A stretch of 64,000 nucleotides of DNA from JBLIRR01 sp049472395 (GCA_049472395.1 JBLIRR010000030.1:9892-73891), one strand, 5' to 3'. Shown: positions 8,577 to 18,155, counted from the first letter of the stretch. Translations and numbers: made by a program. Notes: generated by a model not told the origin, from the sequence alone.

Positions 8577-9313
8577 AAGAATGGCTTATAATGAGTAAGC
8601 AGAAAAAATCATCTTTTTTAGGAATAATTCCTGCGCGCGCCGGTTCACAAGCTATACCGCATAAAAACTTAGTAAAACTTGCAGGGCAGCCATTGATCGC
8701 CTATACCTTTAAAGCTGCTTCAGCCAGCCGCACGCTAGATCGGATCATCCTTACTACGGATGATCCTGAAATAGCTTCATTAGGAGAGAAATATAAAATC
8801 AATGTTCCTTTTATGCGCCCGGAGGAACTTGCTCAAAATGATTCAACTTTGGAAGATGTAATGCTCCATGCGCTTGACTGGTTGAAAGAGAATGAGCATT
8901 ATATTCCTGATGCTGTTGTACTGCTTCAAGCCACTTCCCCACTTCGCACGACAGAACATATTGATCAGGCAATTGAACTATTTGAAAAAGAGAGTGTCGA
9001 AAGTCTCGTGAGCGTTTCTCCTCCCATGGAACATCCGTGCGATATGGTATATTTTACTAAAGAGAATAAAATCAAATTTCTTCTTAAAGAAGGAGGATTT
9101 TTAGAGGGGAAACAACGTCAAGACTATCCTTTATTTTATTTTTTAAATGGAGCTATTTATATTTTTAGGACGGAAGTTTTGCGTAAATATAGAAGCAGAT
9201 TTGGGCGCAGTGTGGTACCCTATATTATGTCACAGCTCGATTCAATTGATGTGGATTCCCTTGATGATCTTCACATAGCTGAATTGATAATCTCACACCG
9301 AAAGTGTGTATGA
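8573..9313 (+). CDS. neuA: CMP-nonulosonate cytidylyltransferase (NeuA-like)
   Basis: This protein activates a nonulosonate with CTP to give the CMP-sugar used by glycosyltransferases. The N-terminal nucleotide loop reads IIPARAGSQAIPHKN (about residues 18-32); the family consensus has ARxGSKG, so glutamine replaces the usual lysine. LLQATSPLR (about 120) and DSLDDL near the C-terminus fit the family. An AGGAAGG ribosome-binding site sits just before the ATG at 8573, which overlaps the previous stop; an ATG at 8591 is the alternative start. It is the last gene of the operon and converges with the next gene across a five-base gap. Confidence 0.85.
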   Translation: MKEWLIMSKQKKSSFLGIIPARAGSQAIPHKNLVKLAGQPLIAYTFKAASASRTLDRIILTTDDPEIASLGEKYKINVPFMRPEELAQNDSTLEDVMLHALDWLKENEHYIPDAVVLLQATSPLRTTEHIDQAIELFEKESVESLVSVSPPMEHPCDMVYFTKENKIKFLLKEGGFLEGKQRQDYPLFYFLNGAIYIFRTEVLRKYRSRFGRSVVPYIMSQLDSIDVDSLDDLHIAELIISHRKCV

Positions 9314-9318
9314 AAATA

Positions 9319-11250
9319 TTACTTTCTATCTTTTACTTTCTGGGCCTTGTAGAGAGCATTTAATTCAGCATGTAATCTTTCCTTAACCTTCCCCGCGGCC
9401 GTTGTGCTGTAAAATCGTTTCCTCATGGCACTAAAGTCGCTTTCTCCCATAAAATCAGAATTTTTAATAATCCTCTCCACCCTTGCCTTAAGATCATCAT
9501 AGGAAAAGACATATACCGGATAGTTGTCATAATCCATCACAGACGCAAACATTTTTTTTATATTTGGTGTATAATCATAGAAGAGTACCGGTTTGCCCGC
9601 GGCAAGCGCTTCATCCCCAATTGAGGTATGTTTGGCAATCAAAAAATCTGCTCTTATCGCCAATTTACTTGAGACATCCAATTCGCCATAATCTCTGTTA
9701 ATCTCTATATTCGGCATACACATTATAATCTTATAAATATCAGAGAATTCCGGAATGCTGCACCATACGTCATTTTTCCCCCGTATAATAATATAAATTT
9801 CAGGAAACGTGAGTGCTAATTTAATCAAATCCCTGTAAAAGGCTTTATTATTTTCCCATGTTAATGTAGGGTCCATATACTGATCAATCTTATAACTCGT
9901 TGAAGGATAATCATATGCAATCACGATATGAGAGCACCGTTTAAGCTCTTTATACCTATCCTGAAGATAACTATTATCTTTATATTTATGCAGCGAATCA
10001 AGCCTTATAGGGCCGATAGGCTTCACTGAACGGGCATAGGAGGTGTCACATTGGTTCAAATGCTCCTTAACAGCGTCACCAATAACATAATAATAATCCA
10101 CAATAACATTAAAGTTCCGCATATAGGCCCCCATCAATCGCTCTTGCGTTGCAACCGTTACTATACCGAGGGATGAAAGGGTTATACTCAAAATTTTGGG
10201 GAATAACATATCATAGCCAATAAGGGCAATTCGCGCACGCTTAAATGGCAATAAAAAATTATAATATTTATAATACATGGTATAGATGCTTGCCACAAGA
10301 AGTATTCGTGCTTGACCATTTTTCGTACCAAGCTCCCTATACATCATACTTTTTTTAATAAGGCCGAATAACGCGATACATACTTGGATCAGCTGTTTAA
10401 CTTGAAATCTCGGAATAAAACAGAAGGGTATATCATGTTTCTTATAATAGTCTATAATATTCTGATATCTCTCGGTTTTTTGGTACTCAATATGGACAAT
10501 CTTGTGTTTATTAAAAGGACTCTGAGGATTATCACTGTAAAAATGATCTTTGAGAAACAATTTACCATATTCAATACCTTGATGGGGAAAGTATAAAACC
10601 TCGCAGTGTGCATAATCCGGCTCTCTCGTATCCTTTGAAGTATCATTGTGAGCGAGTGGCCGATGCCTTAGAAAGCCCAGTGCATAACGGATTATATGAT
10701 GAGTCGCCACGATCACCAATTTCAATGCAATACTACTATACCCTAACATAAGAGGATAGAGGTTCTTATACTTATCTCTCTCCCCTTCTAAAGCCATACT
10801 CACAAATATATTGTTCTGAGAAAAAATATATACTTTTTCGTAGGATTTGGAAAAATATTCAGCGCATATGCACACGTCCGATAACTTACCTAAAAACATA
10901 GCAATAAGGCTTTTTATAGTGACACGTACCCTTGAATTAAGATCAGGGATATTCCCAAAAAAAAGCGTATATGGTTCAAGAAATTTTTCATGACAAATGA
11001 GTTTCATATACACCTTTTTCGCAAGCTCAGACTGTCTACAACACAGTCCTTTAACATCATAATCATCAAAATCATCATACTCTATGATGTGTATTCCCCA
11101 CTTTTTAAGCGCGAGAATCCACACCTCATCACGTAACATGCCATGAAGGTCCAAGTAGAGTATCTCATAGTTAAAAACACGAAAAAAAATCGCTATGATG
11201 AGCCGGAAGAGGTTTAAGTGGTCAAATATGAGTAACCGTGAATGCTTCAT
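9319..11250 (-). CDS. Large GT-B-like surface-glycan glycosyltransferase candidate
   Basis: This protein of about 643 residues is not recognised as a named family. The C-terminal third looks like a GT-B fold donor-binding half: VIAYDYPSTS, IIIRGKND, then KHTSIGDEALAAGKPVLFYDY, which resembles the donor site of CDP-glycerol/TagB-like or CMP-sugar glycosyltransferases. The N-terminus has one hydrophobic stretch (LFRLIIAIFF) but no signal peptide. The open frame extends upstream to 11508, but the ATG at 11250 is preferred because it overlaps the methyltransferase gene by only 29 bases. As the last gene of the nonulosonate operon it may transfer the finished sugar; this is an inference. Confidence 0.65.
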   Translation of the reverse strand: MKHSRLLIFDHLNLFRLIIAIFFRVFNYEILYLDLHGMLRDEVWILALKKWGIHIIEYDDFDDYDVKGLCCRQSELAKKVYMKLICHEKFLEPYTLFFGNIPDLNSRVRVTIKSLIAMFLGKLSDVCICAEYFSKSYEKVYIFSQNNIFVSMALEGERDKYKNLYPLMLGYSSIALKLVIVATHHIIRYALGFLRHRPLAHNDTSKDTREPDYAHCEVLYFPHQGIEYGKLFLKDHFYSDNPQSPFNKHKIVHIEYQKTERYQNIIDYYKKHDIPFCFIPRFQVKQLIQVCIALFGLIKKSMMYRELGTKNGQARILLVASIYTMYYKYYNFLLPFKRARIALIGYDMLFPKILSITLSSLGIVTVATQERLMGAYMRNFNVIVDYYYVIGDAVKEHLNQCDTSYARSVKPIGPIRLDSLHKYKDNSYLQDRYKELKRCSHIVIAYDYPSTSYKIDQYMDPTLTWENNKAFYRDLIKLALTFPEIYIIIRGKNDVWCSIPEFSDIYKIIMCMPNIEINRDYGELDVSSKLAIRADFLIAKHTSIGDEALAAGKPVLFYDYTPNIKKMFASVMDYDNYPVYVFSYDDLKARVERIIKNSDFMGESDFSAMRKRFYSTTAAGKVKERLHAELNALYKAQKVKDRK

Positions 11251-12481
11251 AAGGATCTGTGTCACGCGTGCACATGGGGAATAGGGTTGCCACCGAAGAG
11301 TGAAAACCAATGTCGTGTATCTGCTGCTGTATGCTTTTACTATACATAGAGGCAATAATAATAAGATCAGGGCTTCGCTGAAGAGCCTCTTCCGGGGAGA
11401 TAATGGGAATTGAATTATGTAAGTATTCCATACACCATTTTTTGGAATCAGAATCGATAATATACTCAATAGAGCGCGAAGGCACCCCATAGTACAGTAA
11501 GGCGACAAGACCGAAGCCCCCGGCTCCCCACATTGCGATGCGTTTATTTTGATGAATAAATGAAGAGGTAATAGTGTGTACTTCTTTCTTTTTCTGAGTT
11601 AATTTATCATGAAAGTTCTCGATAATGCGGTCCCATTCTGTAGTGGTGCTCCTTGACCGAGGCGCTCCCCTCCGGGCTATGGTAATTAAATTATCCGGAG
11701 TTTTCTCCATGGCAATGACATTCATGCCCGATTGTGCCAAGGTATACTCCAATGATACTGAAGAGAATGCCTGAAGGTGCTGCAATGAAAATACTTCAAG
11801 AAGGCCCTTTTCAAGATAAAACTGCACATTGGGGGTCTCGAGAATGACGAATCCTTTTGGATTGAGTATCTTTTGCAGGCTCTCAATCCATTGTTTCGGA
11901 GTCGCCAGATGCTCAATAAAATGTCTGGAAATCACTATATCATACGTTCTCTTTTCTTCAAGAAAGTCATCAGCATTAAAAAACTTCCGAAGAATATCTA
12001 TACCGTACTCTTTGCCTATCTCTGCTCCCTCGCTCGGATCACATCCGGTAACCTGAAAGCCTCTCTGCTGCAAATGATACAAAATATATCCATCGTAACA
12101 GCCTATTTCAAGGACACTCCTGAGCCCATTTTCTTTGCATAGATGTTCTACCTTATCTACAAAAAATTGGAGAAACGCATTATCTCGTTCAGGCTTAAAA
12201 TGGCCTTTTAAAGGGGAAGGATAGCTTGAATAATTGGAATATATAAAATCAAGTATTGCATTGTCAGGCACATGCTCCACATAACAATGGCAACATCTTC
12301 GACATGCCCTGACCTTTAATGGTTCTGTTAATTGATCCTGACTATACCTTTGAAGAATTTCTTTTTTTCTTGATTGTGCGAGCGGTGTCGTAAAGTAAGG
12401 GAAATTGTCATATGAGATAAGGCCCTGTGTTGATGTGCCTGAACATAAAGGACATTGAATATTATGAGCCATTGTATTCAT
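11222..12481 (-). CDS. SAM-dependent sugar C-methyltransferase, zinc-ribbon type
   Basis: This 419-residue protein has the three-part layout of TylCIII/NovU-like C-methyltransferases. An N-terminal zinc-binding domain (C10 and C13 in QCPLCSG, and CRRCCHC near 57-62) is followed by a class I SAM domain (VLEIGCYDGY, about 115) and a C-terminal Rossmann-like domain (MWGAGGFG, about 325). Such enzymes C-methylate keto sugars. It is closely similar in layout to the gene at 13798-14982. Together they suggest methyl branching of the nonulosonate, its acyl substituent or a companion sugar. Confidence 0.82.
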   Translation of the reverse strand: MNTMAHNIQCPLCSGTSTQGLISYDNFPYFTTPLAQSRKKEILQRYSQDQLTEPLKVRACRRCCHCYVEHVPDNAILDFIYSNYSSYPSPLKGHFKPERDNAFLQFFVDKVEHLCKENGLRSVLEIGCYDGYILYHLQQRGFQVTGCDPSEGAEIGKEYGIDILRKFFNADDFLEEKRTYDIVISRHFIEHLATPKQWIESLQKILNPKGFVILETPNVQFYLEKGLLEVFSLQHLQAFSSVSLEYTLAQSGMNVIAMEKTPDNLITIARRGAPRSRSTTTEWDRIIENFHDKLTQKKKEVHTITSSFIHQNKRIAMWGAGGFGLVALLYYGVPSRSIEYIIDSDSKKWCMEYLHNSIPIISPEEALQRSPDLIIIASMYSKSIQQQIHDIGFHSSVATLFPMCTRDTDPYEAFTVTHI

Positions 12482-12493
12482 TGCGCGCGATGC

Positions 12494-13552
12494 TTAGCGC
12501 TCCACCATATCCCACCGAATGATTTCCTCCTCAAGGATATCCCGATTCACCCGCCGCCCTTCAATATATTTAAATTCATTAGTAGAAATCCCCGTGCCTG
12601 GACGGGCAAATTTTATTTTTTCATATGTTATTCTCTCGCCCTTCTTGATCGAAGCTTTCGTAACAATACTGCGCCGGATCATTTCCCGTGCATCCATCTC
12701 ACTAGGGGATAATCTCCGCTGTGTGCTGCCGAGGGATTCCTCGACTTCCCTGACAGCGTTTACAAGCTGAATCATTTCTTGTGGCTCTAGGGCAAAGGGA
12801 TGATCCGGACCGTGGGCTGATTTATCAATCGTGATATGTTTTTCAATTACCACCGCACCGAGTGTTACCGCGGCAATAGCGCTGACAATTCCTGACGAAT
12901 GGTCTGAGAACCCGACCGGCACGCCAAAGGCATCATGAAGAGAAATAATATTTTTAAGATTCAAATCCTGTGGACGAGGGGGATAACAGGATACACAATG
13001 AAGCAGGATGATCTCATCACATTGCTCGTTCCGGAGCATTCTCATGGTTTCATCAATCTCGCTAAGATAGGCCATCCCTGTAGAAATAATCATCGGTTTT
13101 TTATACTGTGCAAGCTGCCGCAGTAAAAAATGATAGTGAAGGTCAATAGAGGCTATTTTTAAAAGAGGAAGGCCATACTGGAGTAAAAAATCAACATCGG
13201 GCTTACGATGCACTGTTGAAAAAGGGATGAGCTTTTTTGACCGAGCGTATTCAAACATCTCTCCAAACCAATCACGAGGCATGAGAATTTTATCCCGTGC
13301 TATCTCCCACCATGGACAAACTCCGTACAAATGATCCAACTTGACATCAGTGGTGCTCACATTTTTACTAAATGCTTCCTCTGCATCATAGAGCTGGAAT
13401 TTGATTGCATCAAAATGTGCCTCGGCAGCCGCGTCAATAAGGTCCTTTACAACCTGTTTATCACTGTTGTGATTAGAGCCTATCTCTCCGATAATGAAAC
13501 ACCGCTCCCCACTGCCGACCTTCACACCTTCAATATCCATTACCTGTCTCAT
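12494..13552 (-). CDS. NeuB/PseI-type nonulosonate synthase (set 2)
   Basis: This 352-residue PEP-dependent synthase has IIGEIGSNHN at the N-terminus, the metal histidines in FSDHSSG and IEKHITID, and the C-terminal SAF domain (KKGERITYEKIKFARPGTG). Sharing the operon with PseG-like, PseH-like and SpsF/PseF-like genes points to pseudaminate or a relative, but the assignment between Pse and Leg rests on context. It overlaps the acyl carrier protein gene by four bases (ATGA), a striking coupling between a sugar synthase and an acyl carrier. Confidence 0.88.
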   Translation of the reverse strand: MRQVMDIEGVKVGSGERCFIIGEIGSNHNSDKQVVKDLIDAAAEAHFDAIKFQLYDAEEAFSKNVSTTDVKLDHLYGVCPWWEIARDKILMPRDWFGEMFEYARSKKLIPFSTVHRKPDVDFLLQYGLPLLKIASIDLHYHFLLRQLAQYKKPMIISTGMAYLSEIDETMRMLRNEQCDEIILLHCVSCYPPRPQDLNLKNIISLHDAFGVPVGFSDHSSGIVSAIAAVTLGAVVIEKHITIDKSAHGPDHPFALEPQEMIQLVNAVREVEESLGSTQRRLSPSEMDAREMIRRSIVTKASIKKGERITYEKIKFARPGTGISTNEFKYIEGRRVNRDILEEEIIRWDMVER

Positions 13553-13788
13553 GCTATCCCTTTCCCCTCTAAAATAAGAAAGATATCCTCAATTTTTTGA
13601 ATCGCCATCACTTCCTCAAATTCTAATGTAATGTTAAATTCCTCTCCCAACGCCATCACCAGATTTAAATGCCCCATCGAATCCCAATCCTCAATGTCAT
13701 TCGGCCCCCATTCTTCATAAAGCTCATTTCCAACAGAGGAAAACACAGATTGCACCACGCGATGAACAGCTTCTTTTACATTTTCCAT
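13549..13788 (-). CDS. Acyl carrier protein
   Basis: This 79-residue acidic helical protein carries the phosphopantetheine attachment motif DSMG, with the serine at residue 37 (EDWDSMGHLNLV). Length and charge are typical of a free-standing carrier. It lies between a methyltransferase and the nonulosonate synthase, with an acyl-activating enzyme in the same operon, so it probably carries a dedicated acyl or amino-acyl group rather than serving general fatty-acid synthesis. No phosphopantetheinyl transferase was seen in the window. Confidence 0.88.
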   Translation of the reverse strand: MENVKEAVHRVVQSVFSSVGNELYEEWGPNDIEDWDSMGHLNLVMALGEEFNITLEFEEVMAIQKIEDIFLILEGKGIA

Positions 13789-13797
13789 TTTGTTACT

Positions 13798-14982
13798 TTA
13801 CTCTTCCATCAATACAATTATTTTATTTCTGTCAATGCCCATCCTCATCAATTGCTCATATATCTCCCTGCTAAAAAAATATGTTGAGATCAAAAGCACA
13901 TCAAAACTGCTTTCCTTTATGTGAGAAGGAGCGCTGATGGGGACATCACATCCATATATATATTTTCCGTTTTTTAAGGAATCATTATCAAAGATATAGT
14001 GTATTCTGCCCACCAATTCCTTACCCAAAAAATTGACAATGGTTGTTAAGAGAGCACTTGCACCAAATAGAGCGATGCTATGATACGAAGAATGAGTAAA
14101 GATGCCTCGTATCATTTCCTTCATTTCTCTATTTTTTTGCAGAAAAATTTCTTTTTCTTTATGTATGTGGACATTTGATGAGTTATCAGGTGAATCACCC
14201 TCTCGCGCGCGCGTAATCCCCTGAGAAGCACAGAGAAAGATATTCGGATTTCCCTCATAACAGTGTTCAATGCCAAGATCATAATAATTAACTATTGTGG
14301 ATAATGTGGATAAGGAAAAATATGAGATATGCTGGTGAAAAAATGTCCCAAACCCTCCGCTATTGACAAGGGCATTCACGTTCGGGACATCAATAAAAAC
14401 CCTCCCCCCTTTTTTAAGGCATCCTGAAAGAGCGCGAATAAACCCATGAATATCATAGAGATGTTCGAGCAGGTTCCTCACGATAATAACATCAAAACTC
14501 TCAGGCGGGTAGGTTGATTGATCAAAAAATTCATTTTTAATTCGGTCCCTGCCAAGATTATCAAGGGCTATCTGCGTCATGGATGAAGGATCACACCCAT
14601 ACACATCCCATCCATCATTCTGCAGCTTTAATAAAAGATACCCATCAAAACATGCTATCTCAAGCACCCTCCCCTGTGGGAGGCCACACTCTTTAAAAAA
14701 TGAATAAAATTTATCTATATCCCTTCTTCCCATCCCCGTGGCAAGGGGGGAAGGGCAATTATAATACTCATTTGTATAGACTGTCTGCATCACGTCCTCT
14801 TCCACACGGTTTATCTGTTGAATCAAAGAACAATGCTCACACATTGCTATGGTCAGAGGAAAACATTGTACCTTTTCAATATTCTCTTTCGGTACTGCCC
14901 CAAAAAAGAGTGGAAATTTATCGATATGCAAAAGTTCGTTAAATGCCGATTCCTTACAAAACAAACAGCGGTTTTCACTCAT
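13798..14982 (-). CDS. SAM-dependent C-methyltransferase, zinc-ribbon type
   Basis: This 394-residue protein repeats the layout of the methyltransferase at 11222-12481: Cys pairs C6/C9 (CLFC) and CEHC near 49, SAM motif VLEIACFDGYLL (about 105), VIIVRNLLEH, and a C-terminal domain with ALFGASALLT near 300. It probably C-methylates a ketone substrate. It sits between a class III aminotransferase and the acyl carrier protein, so the substrate could be a sugar or a carrier-bound acyl group. Confidence 0.8.
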   Translation of the reverse strand: MSENRCLFCKESAFNELLHIDKFPLFFGAVPKENIEKVQCFPLTIAMCEHCSLIQQINRVEEDVMQTVYTNEYYNCPSPLATGMGRRDIDKFYSFFKECGLPQGRVLEIACFDGYLLLKLQNDGWDVYGCDPSSMTQIALDNLGRDRIKNEFFDQSTYPPESFDVIIVRNLLEHLYDIHGFIRALSGCLKKGGRVFIDVPNVNALVNSGGFGTFFHQHISYFSLSTLSTIVNYYDLGIEHCYEGNPNIFLCASQGITRAREGDSPDNSSNVHIHKEKEIFLQKNREMKEMIRGIFTHSSYHSIALFGASALLTTIVNFLGKELVGRIHYIFDNDSLKNGKYIYGCDVPISAPSHIKESSFDVLLISTYFFSREIYEQLMRMGIDRNKIIVLMEE

Positions 14983-14992
14983 CTCGTATCTT

Positions 14993-16282
14993 TCATGAAA
15001 CAGTTTCTCTGGCTGAAGCCCTCACCGAGGGGCATTGCAATTTCTCCGACAATGTATCATCCTCCACAGACTCTTTGAGATTTTTTAAAACAACCTGATA
15101 TGTATCAAGCATATTGTCGATTTCCTTTATCGTATGTGACAGACTGATGATATGATATCCTGCGGTTAAAATGTTTCTTTTAGATAGTTCTTGAATCCAA
15201 AATGTTCTTATGTCAGCGGCCGGAGTATGAGCGTGGTCGGAGAAAATCAGTACATTTCTGCACGGAAATCCCTCCACACGGATTACGCTGGCAAGTTCAC
15301 ACTCAACGAGTAATTGATTAAACCGCTCTAAAAAATACTGCCCGTTTTTTTCAATCACAGCTGGCGCATCTTCTTTATCTATTACTTCCATCACTGCCTT
15401 TGCGGCGGCAAGACTTAAGGTTTCGCCTGCAAAGGTAAGTGAAAAAAAGATATCAGGTGATTTACGCATAATCTCAGTTTTACCCACAAGAGCGGCAATA
15501 GGCATGCCATTTCCCATAGCCTTTGAAAAGCATGCAAGATCAGGAATCACGCCACACACGCTTTGATAGCCCCCCCGATGAAAACGAAAACCCGTGACCA
15601 CTTCATCAAATATTAACACTGTTTCATATTTGTCGGCCAAATCCCTGACCCCCTGCAAATAGCCTTCCTTTGGTGGTATCCGTGAAACCGGCTCCATAAT
15701 AATACAGGCTGTCTGATTCTTATACTGCACCAATAATTCTTCCAATCCCTCCAAATCATTATAGGGAAACCGGTGTGAGTATCTTTTTACCTCTTCGGGA
15801 ATACCTCCATTCATCGACGTCTGGCAGATGTACCAATCTTGCCACCCATGATAGCCACAAAATAAAATATGATCTTTTCCCATCACATACCGGGCAAGCC
15901 GCACAGCCGCGGATGTCACATCATTTCCATTTTTCCCCAGTCTCACCTTCTCTGCACAGGGAATCCTCTCACAAATCATTTCTGCTATTTCCACTTCTAA
16001 AAAATGAGCCAAAGAAAAAGAGAGCCCTTTTTCAAGTTGTACTCTTATTGCCTCTTCTACCTCGGGGTACCGATACCCGAGCGTTACCGCTCCCAGGGCC
16101 ATCATCGTGTCAAGATATCTGTTGCCATCAACATCCCATACATAGACACCTTCCCCTTTTTCTAAAACATAAGGGGTTATGCCATAAGCAAATTGATCCG
16201 GCCCCTTGCTAAATGTCGAGGGGCCCGCAAGTACATGCTGACTCCGCGTATAATATTCAGATGAACGTGATAAACTATTCAT
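14993..16282 (-). CDS. Class III aminotransferase (GSAM-like)
   Basis: This 429-residue PLP enzyme resembles glutamate-1-semialdehyde aminomutase. The PLP lysine is K254 in FSKAMGNGMP and the pyridine-contacting acid is D226 in IFDEVVTGFR; the N-terminal GVYVWDVDGNRYLD segment is typical. A tetrapyrrole role is unlikely here because no haem genes are nearby, and GSAM-like paralogues are common in glycan loci. It may transaminate a small aldehyde that becomes an acyl decoration, or a sugar carbonyl. It follows the zinc dehydrogenase, which could supply the carbonyl. Confidence 0.82.
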   Translation of the reverse strand: MNSLSRSSEYYTRSQHVLAGPSTFSKGPDQFAYGITPYVLEKGEGVYVWDVDGNRYLDTMMALGAVTLGYRYPEVEEAIRVQLEKGLSFSLAHFLEVEIAEMICERIPCAEKVRLGKNGNDVTSAAVRLARYVMGKDHILFCGYHGWQDWYICQTSMNGGIPEEVKRYSHRFPYNDLEGLEELLVQYKNQTACIIMEPVSRIPPKEGYLQGVRDLADKYETVLIFDEVVTGFRFHRGGYQSVCGVIPDLACFSKAMGNGMPIAALVGKTEIMRKSPDIFFSLTFAGETLSLAAAKAVMEVIDKEDAPAVIEKNGQYFLERFNQLLVECELASVIRVEGFPCRNVLIFSDHAHTPAADIRTFWIQELSKRNILTAGYHIISLSHTIKEIDNMLDTYQVVLKNLKESVEDDTLSEKLQCPSVRASARETVS

Positions 16283-16314
16283 TTCTTCTCCTCTCTCAAT
16301 TTATTATCCTTATC

Positions 16315-17367
16315 TTATGCAATTTCGATAATCGCTCTCCCTAAAATTTTTCCCTCAGCAAGCTCTTGGACCGTTTCGTTGATCTCATCAAGCCCTATAC
16401 GCGTGGTCACTGCCTCATCCAATAAAAATGTACCATCTCGATACGCCTGGTAAAAGAGAGGAAAATCTCTGGCAGGAATACATCCCCCTCCCCGGGATCC
16501 CTTGTAAGTGCGTTGCCCCATGAGGATCGAACGGGGATTAAATTCTGACGCCTCTGTTGGAAAGCCCACGAGGACAGTGGTTCCTCCCTCGCTATATCCT
16601 GGAATCCCTGCCCGTGCAGCAAGAATCGTCTGCTCTCGTATTTCGGGTGCTCCTACCATATCAAATACAAAATCTGCACCACCATTCGTAATCTTTTGAA
16701 TTTCTTCAACAGAATTCATTGTTGTTGTATTTACTGTATGTGTGGCTCCAAATTTCTTTGAAAATTCCAATTTTTTATCATCTCTGTCAATGGCCACTAT
16801 AGGATTGGCTTGTAAATTACGAGCCGCATTCACTGCCAACACCCCCAAGCCCCCGACGCCAAACACCGCTGCTGACTGCCCCGGTTTAATGGAAACTGTC
16901 CGCAGAACTGTCCCATACCCTGCAATCCCCGCACAGCCTATAATTGAACTTGTATATTTTTCAAAATCTTCATCCATTCTTGAGACAAATTGAGCATGCA
17001 GTATAGTATGGCGGGCCCAGGTAAAAATAAGTGTTCTTACAGGTTGCCCCCTCCATTGTATCTGGCTCCATTGTAAATATTCTGTTTTTTCGTTGGCTTG
17101 ATAGGGCAGCCAACTGACTAACACATGGTCTCCTTCTCGTACATGAGATACATTTTTTCCTGCTTGTACGACGATCCCCGTCCCTTCATGCCCCAATAAT
17201 TCAGGAACTGCAGTTCTGGGATTGCCAAGATTAATGAGTTGTGAACCACAAATACCGCTTGCAAATAGTTTTACCACTACCTCATCTTCTTTGGGGTCCG
17301 GAATATCTATTTCATCTAATAGAAGAGGAGCTCCGTAGCGTTCATGAATAATGCCTTCTGTTTTCAC
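16315..17367 (-). CDS. Zinc-dependent medium-chain alcohol dehydrogenase
   Basis: This 350-residue MDR dehydrogenase has the catalytic zinc ligands C40 (SGICGSQ), H60-E61 (LLGHEGTG) and C145 (IIGCAGIAG), and a Rossmann motif at VFGVGGLGVLAV (about 168-179). The four-cysteine structural-zinc lobe usual at residues 95-115 is replaced by a Trp/Gln-rich segment without cysteines. It probably oxidises an alcohol or polyol. Immediate neighbours are the GSAM-like aminotransferase and an inositol-phosphatase-like enzyme, together reading as dephosphorylate, oxidise, aminate. Confidence 0.85.
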   Translation of the reverse strand: MKTEGIIHERYGAPLLLDEIDIPDPKEDEVVVKLFASGICGSQLINLGNPRTAVPELLGHEGTGIVVQAGKNVSHVREGDHVLVSWLPYQANEKTEYLQWSQIQWRGQPVRTLIFTWARHTILHAQFVSRMDEDFEKYTSSIIGCAGIAGYGTVLRTVSIKPGQSAAVFGVGGLGVLAVNAARNLQANPIVAIDRDDKKLEFSKKFGATHTVNTTTMNSVEEIQKITNGGADFVFDMVGAPEIREQTILAARAGIPGYSEGGTTVLVGFPTEASEFNPRSILMGQRTYKGSRGGGCIPARDFPLFYQAYRDGTFLLDEAVTTRIGLDEINETVQELAEGKILGRAIIEIA

Positions 17368-17393
17368 TGTTGATCTCCCACTATGATTATGTT

Positions 17394-18155
17394 CTAAAGA
17401 CCTTCGAGCTGCTGTAGTAAAGCCTTGTGTAGAGAAGCATTTGAAGCTATTAAAATATTTTGGGCTGATTGAAATACCATGCCTCCCGCTTCTTTCACCA
17501 TTACTGTTCCCGCTGCCAGGTCCCAGGAATATAAATCTTTTGCCCAGAATCCGTCAATCCGTCCATGGGCACAATAAGCTAACGCCAGCGCTGCTGAGCC
17601 AATTCTTAAAACTCCGCGCGTTGAGTCATTCATGCGTCCGAAAATCTCATACTCCTTCTTTTTCTCCTCAGAGGATGCGGAAGAGAAGGCAGCAACATAC
17701 AGTCCATCTTTCAGGTTGTCCTTCTGTGACACATGAATCTGTTTCCCGTTTAAATAGGCGCCATGTCCTTTGGAGGAAAAGTAAAGTTCATCACTAAATG
17801 GATTGAAGATAACCCCTGTGACTATTTCATTATTTTCTTCTAATGCAACAGAAATAGCACAGATGGGTATTCCCTGACTATAATTGACAGTCCCATCGAT
17901 CGGATCAATGTGCCATATTCGTGTAGTGTCTTTTTTTTCTATACTGCTCTCCTCAGCCTTAATGGAATGGCCGGGAAATGCTTCTTTAATGATATTCTTT
18001 ATGTTCTTTTCAGACAGGATATCAACTTCGGTCACTAAATCACGTATATTCTGGTTCTTTTGTCTGAAATCATGCAGTTTCTCAAAATAATCTATGAGTA
18101 TCTCTCCGCTCGTCTTGACTGCCTTAATCGCAACATCCAAATAGTCTGCGGTCAT
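17394..18155 (-). CDS. Inositol-monophosphatase-family phosphatase
   Basis: This 253-residue Mg-dependent, Li-sensitive-type phosphatase has the metal motifs EESS (near 65), IDPIDGTVNY (about 82-91) and SWDLAAGTVMVKEAGG near the C-terminus. Substrates in the family include inositol phosphates, PAP and sugar phosphates. The gene overlaps the mannitol-phosphate-dehydrogenase-like gene by four bases (ATGA). The pair may convert a ketose phosphate to a free polyol; the sulfotransferase-like gene at 30357 makes a PAP phosphatase role a second option. Confidence 0.82.
   Translation of the reverse strand: MTADYLDVAIKAVKTSGEILIDYFEKLHDFRQKNQNIRDLVTEVDILSEKNIKNIIKEAFPGHSIKAEESSIEKKDTTRIWHIDPIDGTVNYSQGIPICAISVALEENNEIVTGVIFNPFSDELYFSSKGHGAYLNGKQIHVSQKDNLKDGLYVAAFSSASSEEKKKEYEIFGRMNDSTRGVLRIGSAALALAYCAHGRIDGFWAKDLYSWDLAAGTVMVKEAGGMVFQSAQNILIASNASLHKALLQQLEGL

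Noticed and set aside
11251..11508. Upstream 86-residue extension of the glycosyltransferase-like gene
   Set aside because: The extension lies wholly inside the methyltransferase gene and has no start signal; it is a frame shadow.
12455..12770. Plus-strand frames over the synthase and methyltransferase genes
   Set aside because: They lie entirely opposite strong coding genes, have no ribosome-binding sites, and show no family features.
14993..16282. hemL (tetrapyrrole synthesis)
   Set aside because: The protein resembles glutamate-1-semialdehyde aminomutase, but no haem genes are nearby and the operon context points to glycan decoration; sequence alone does not support the symbol.
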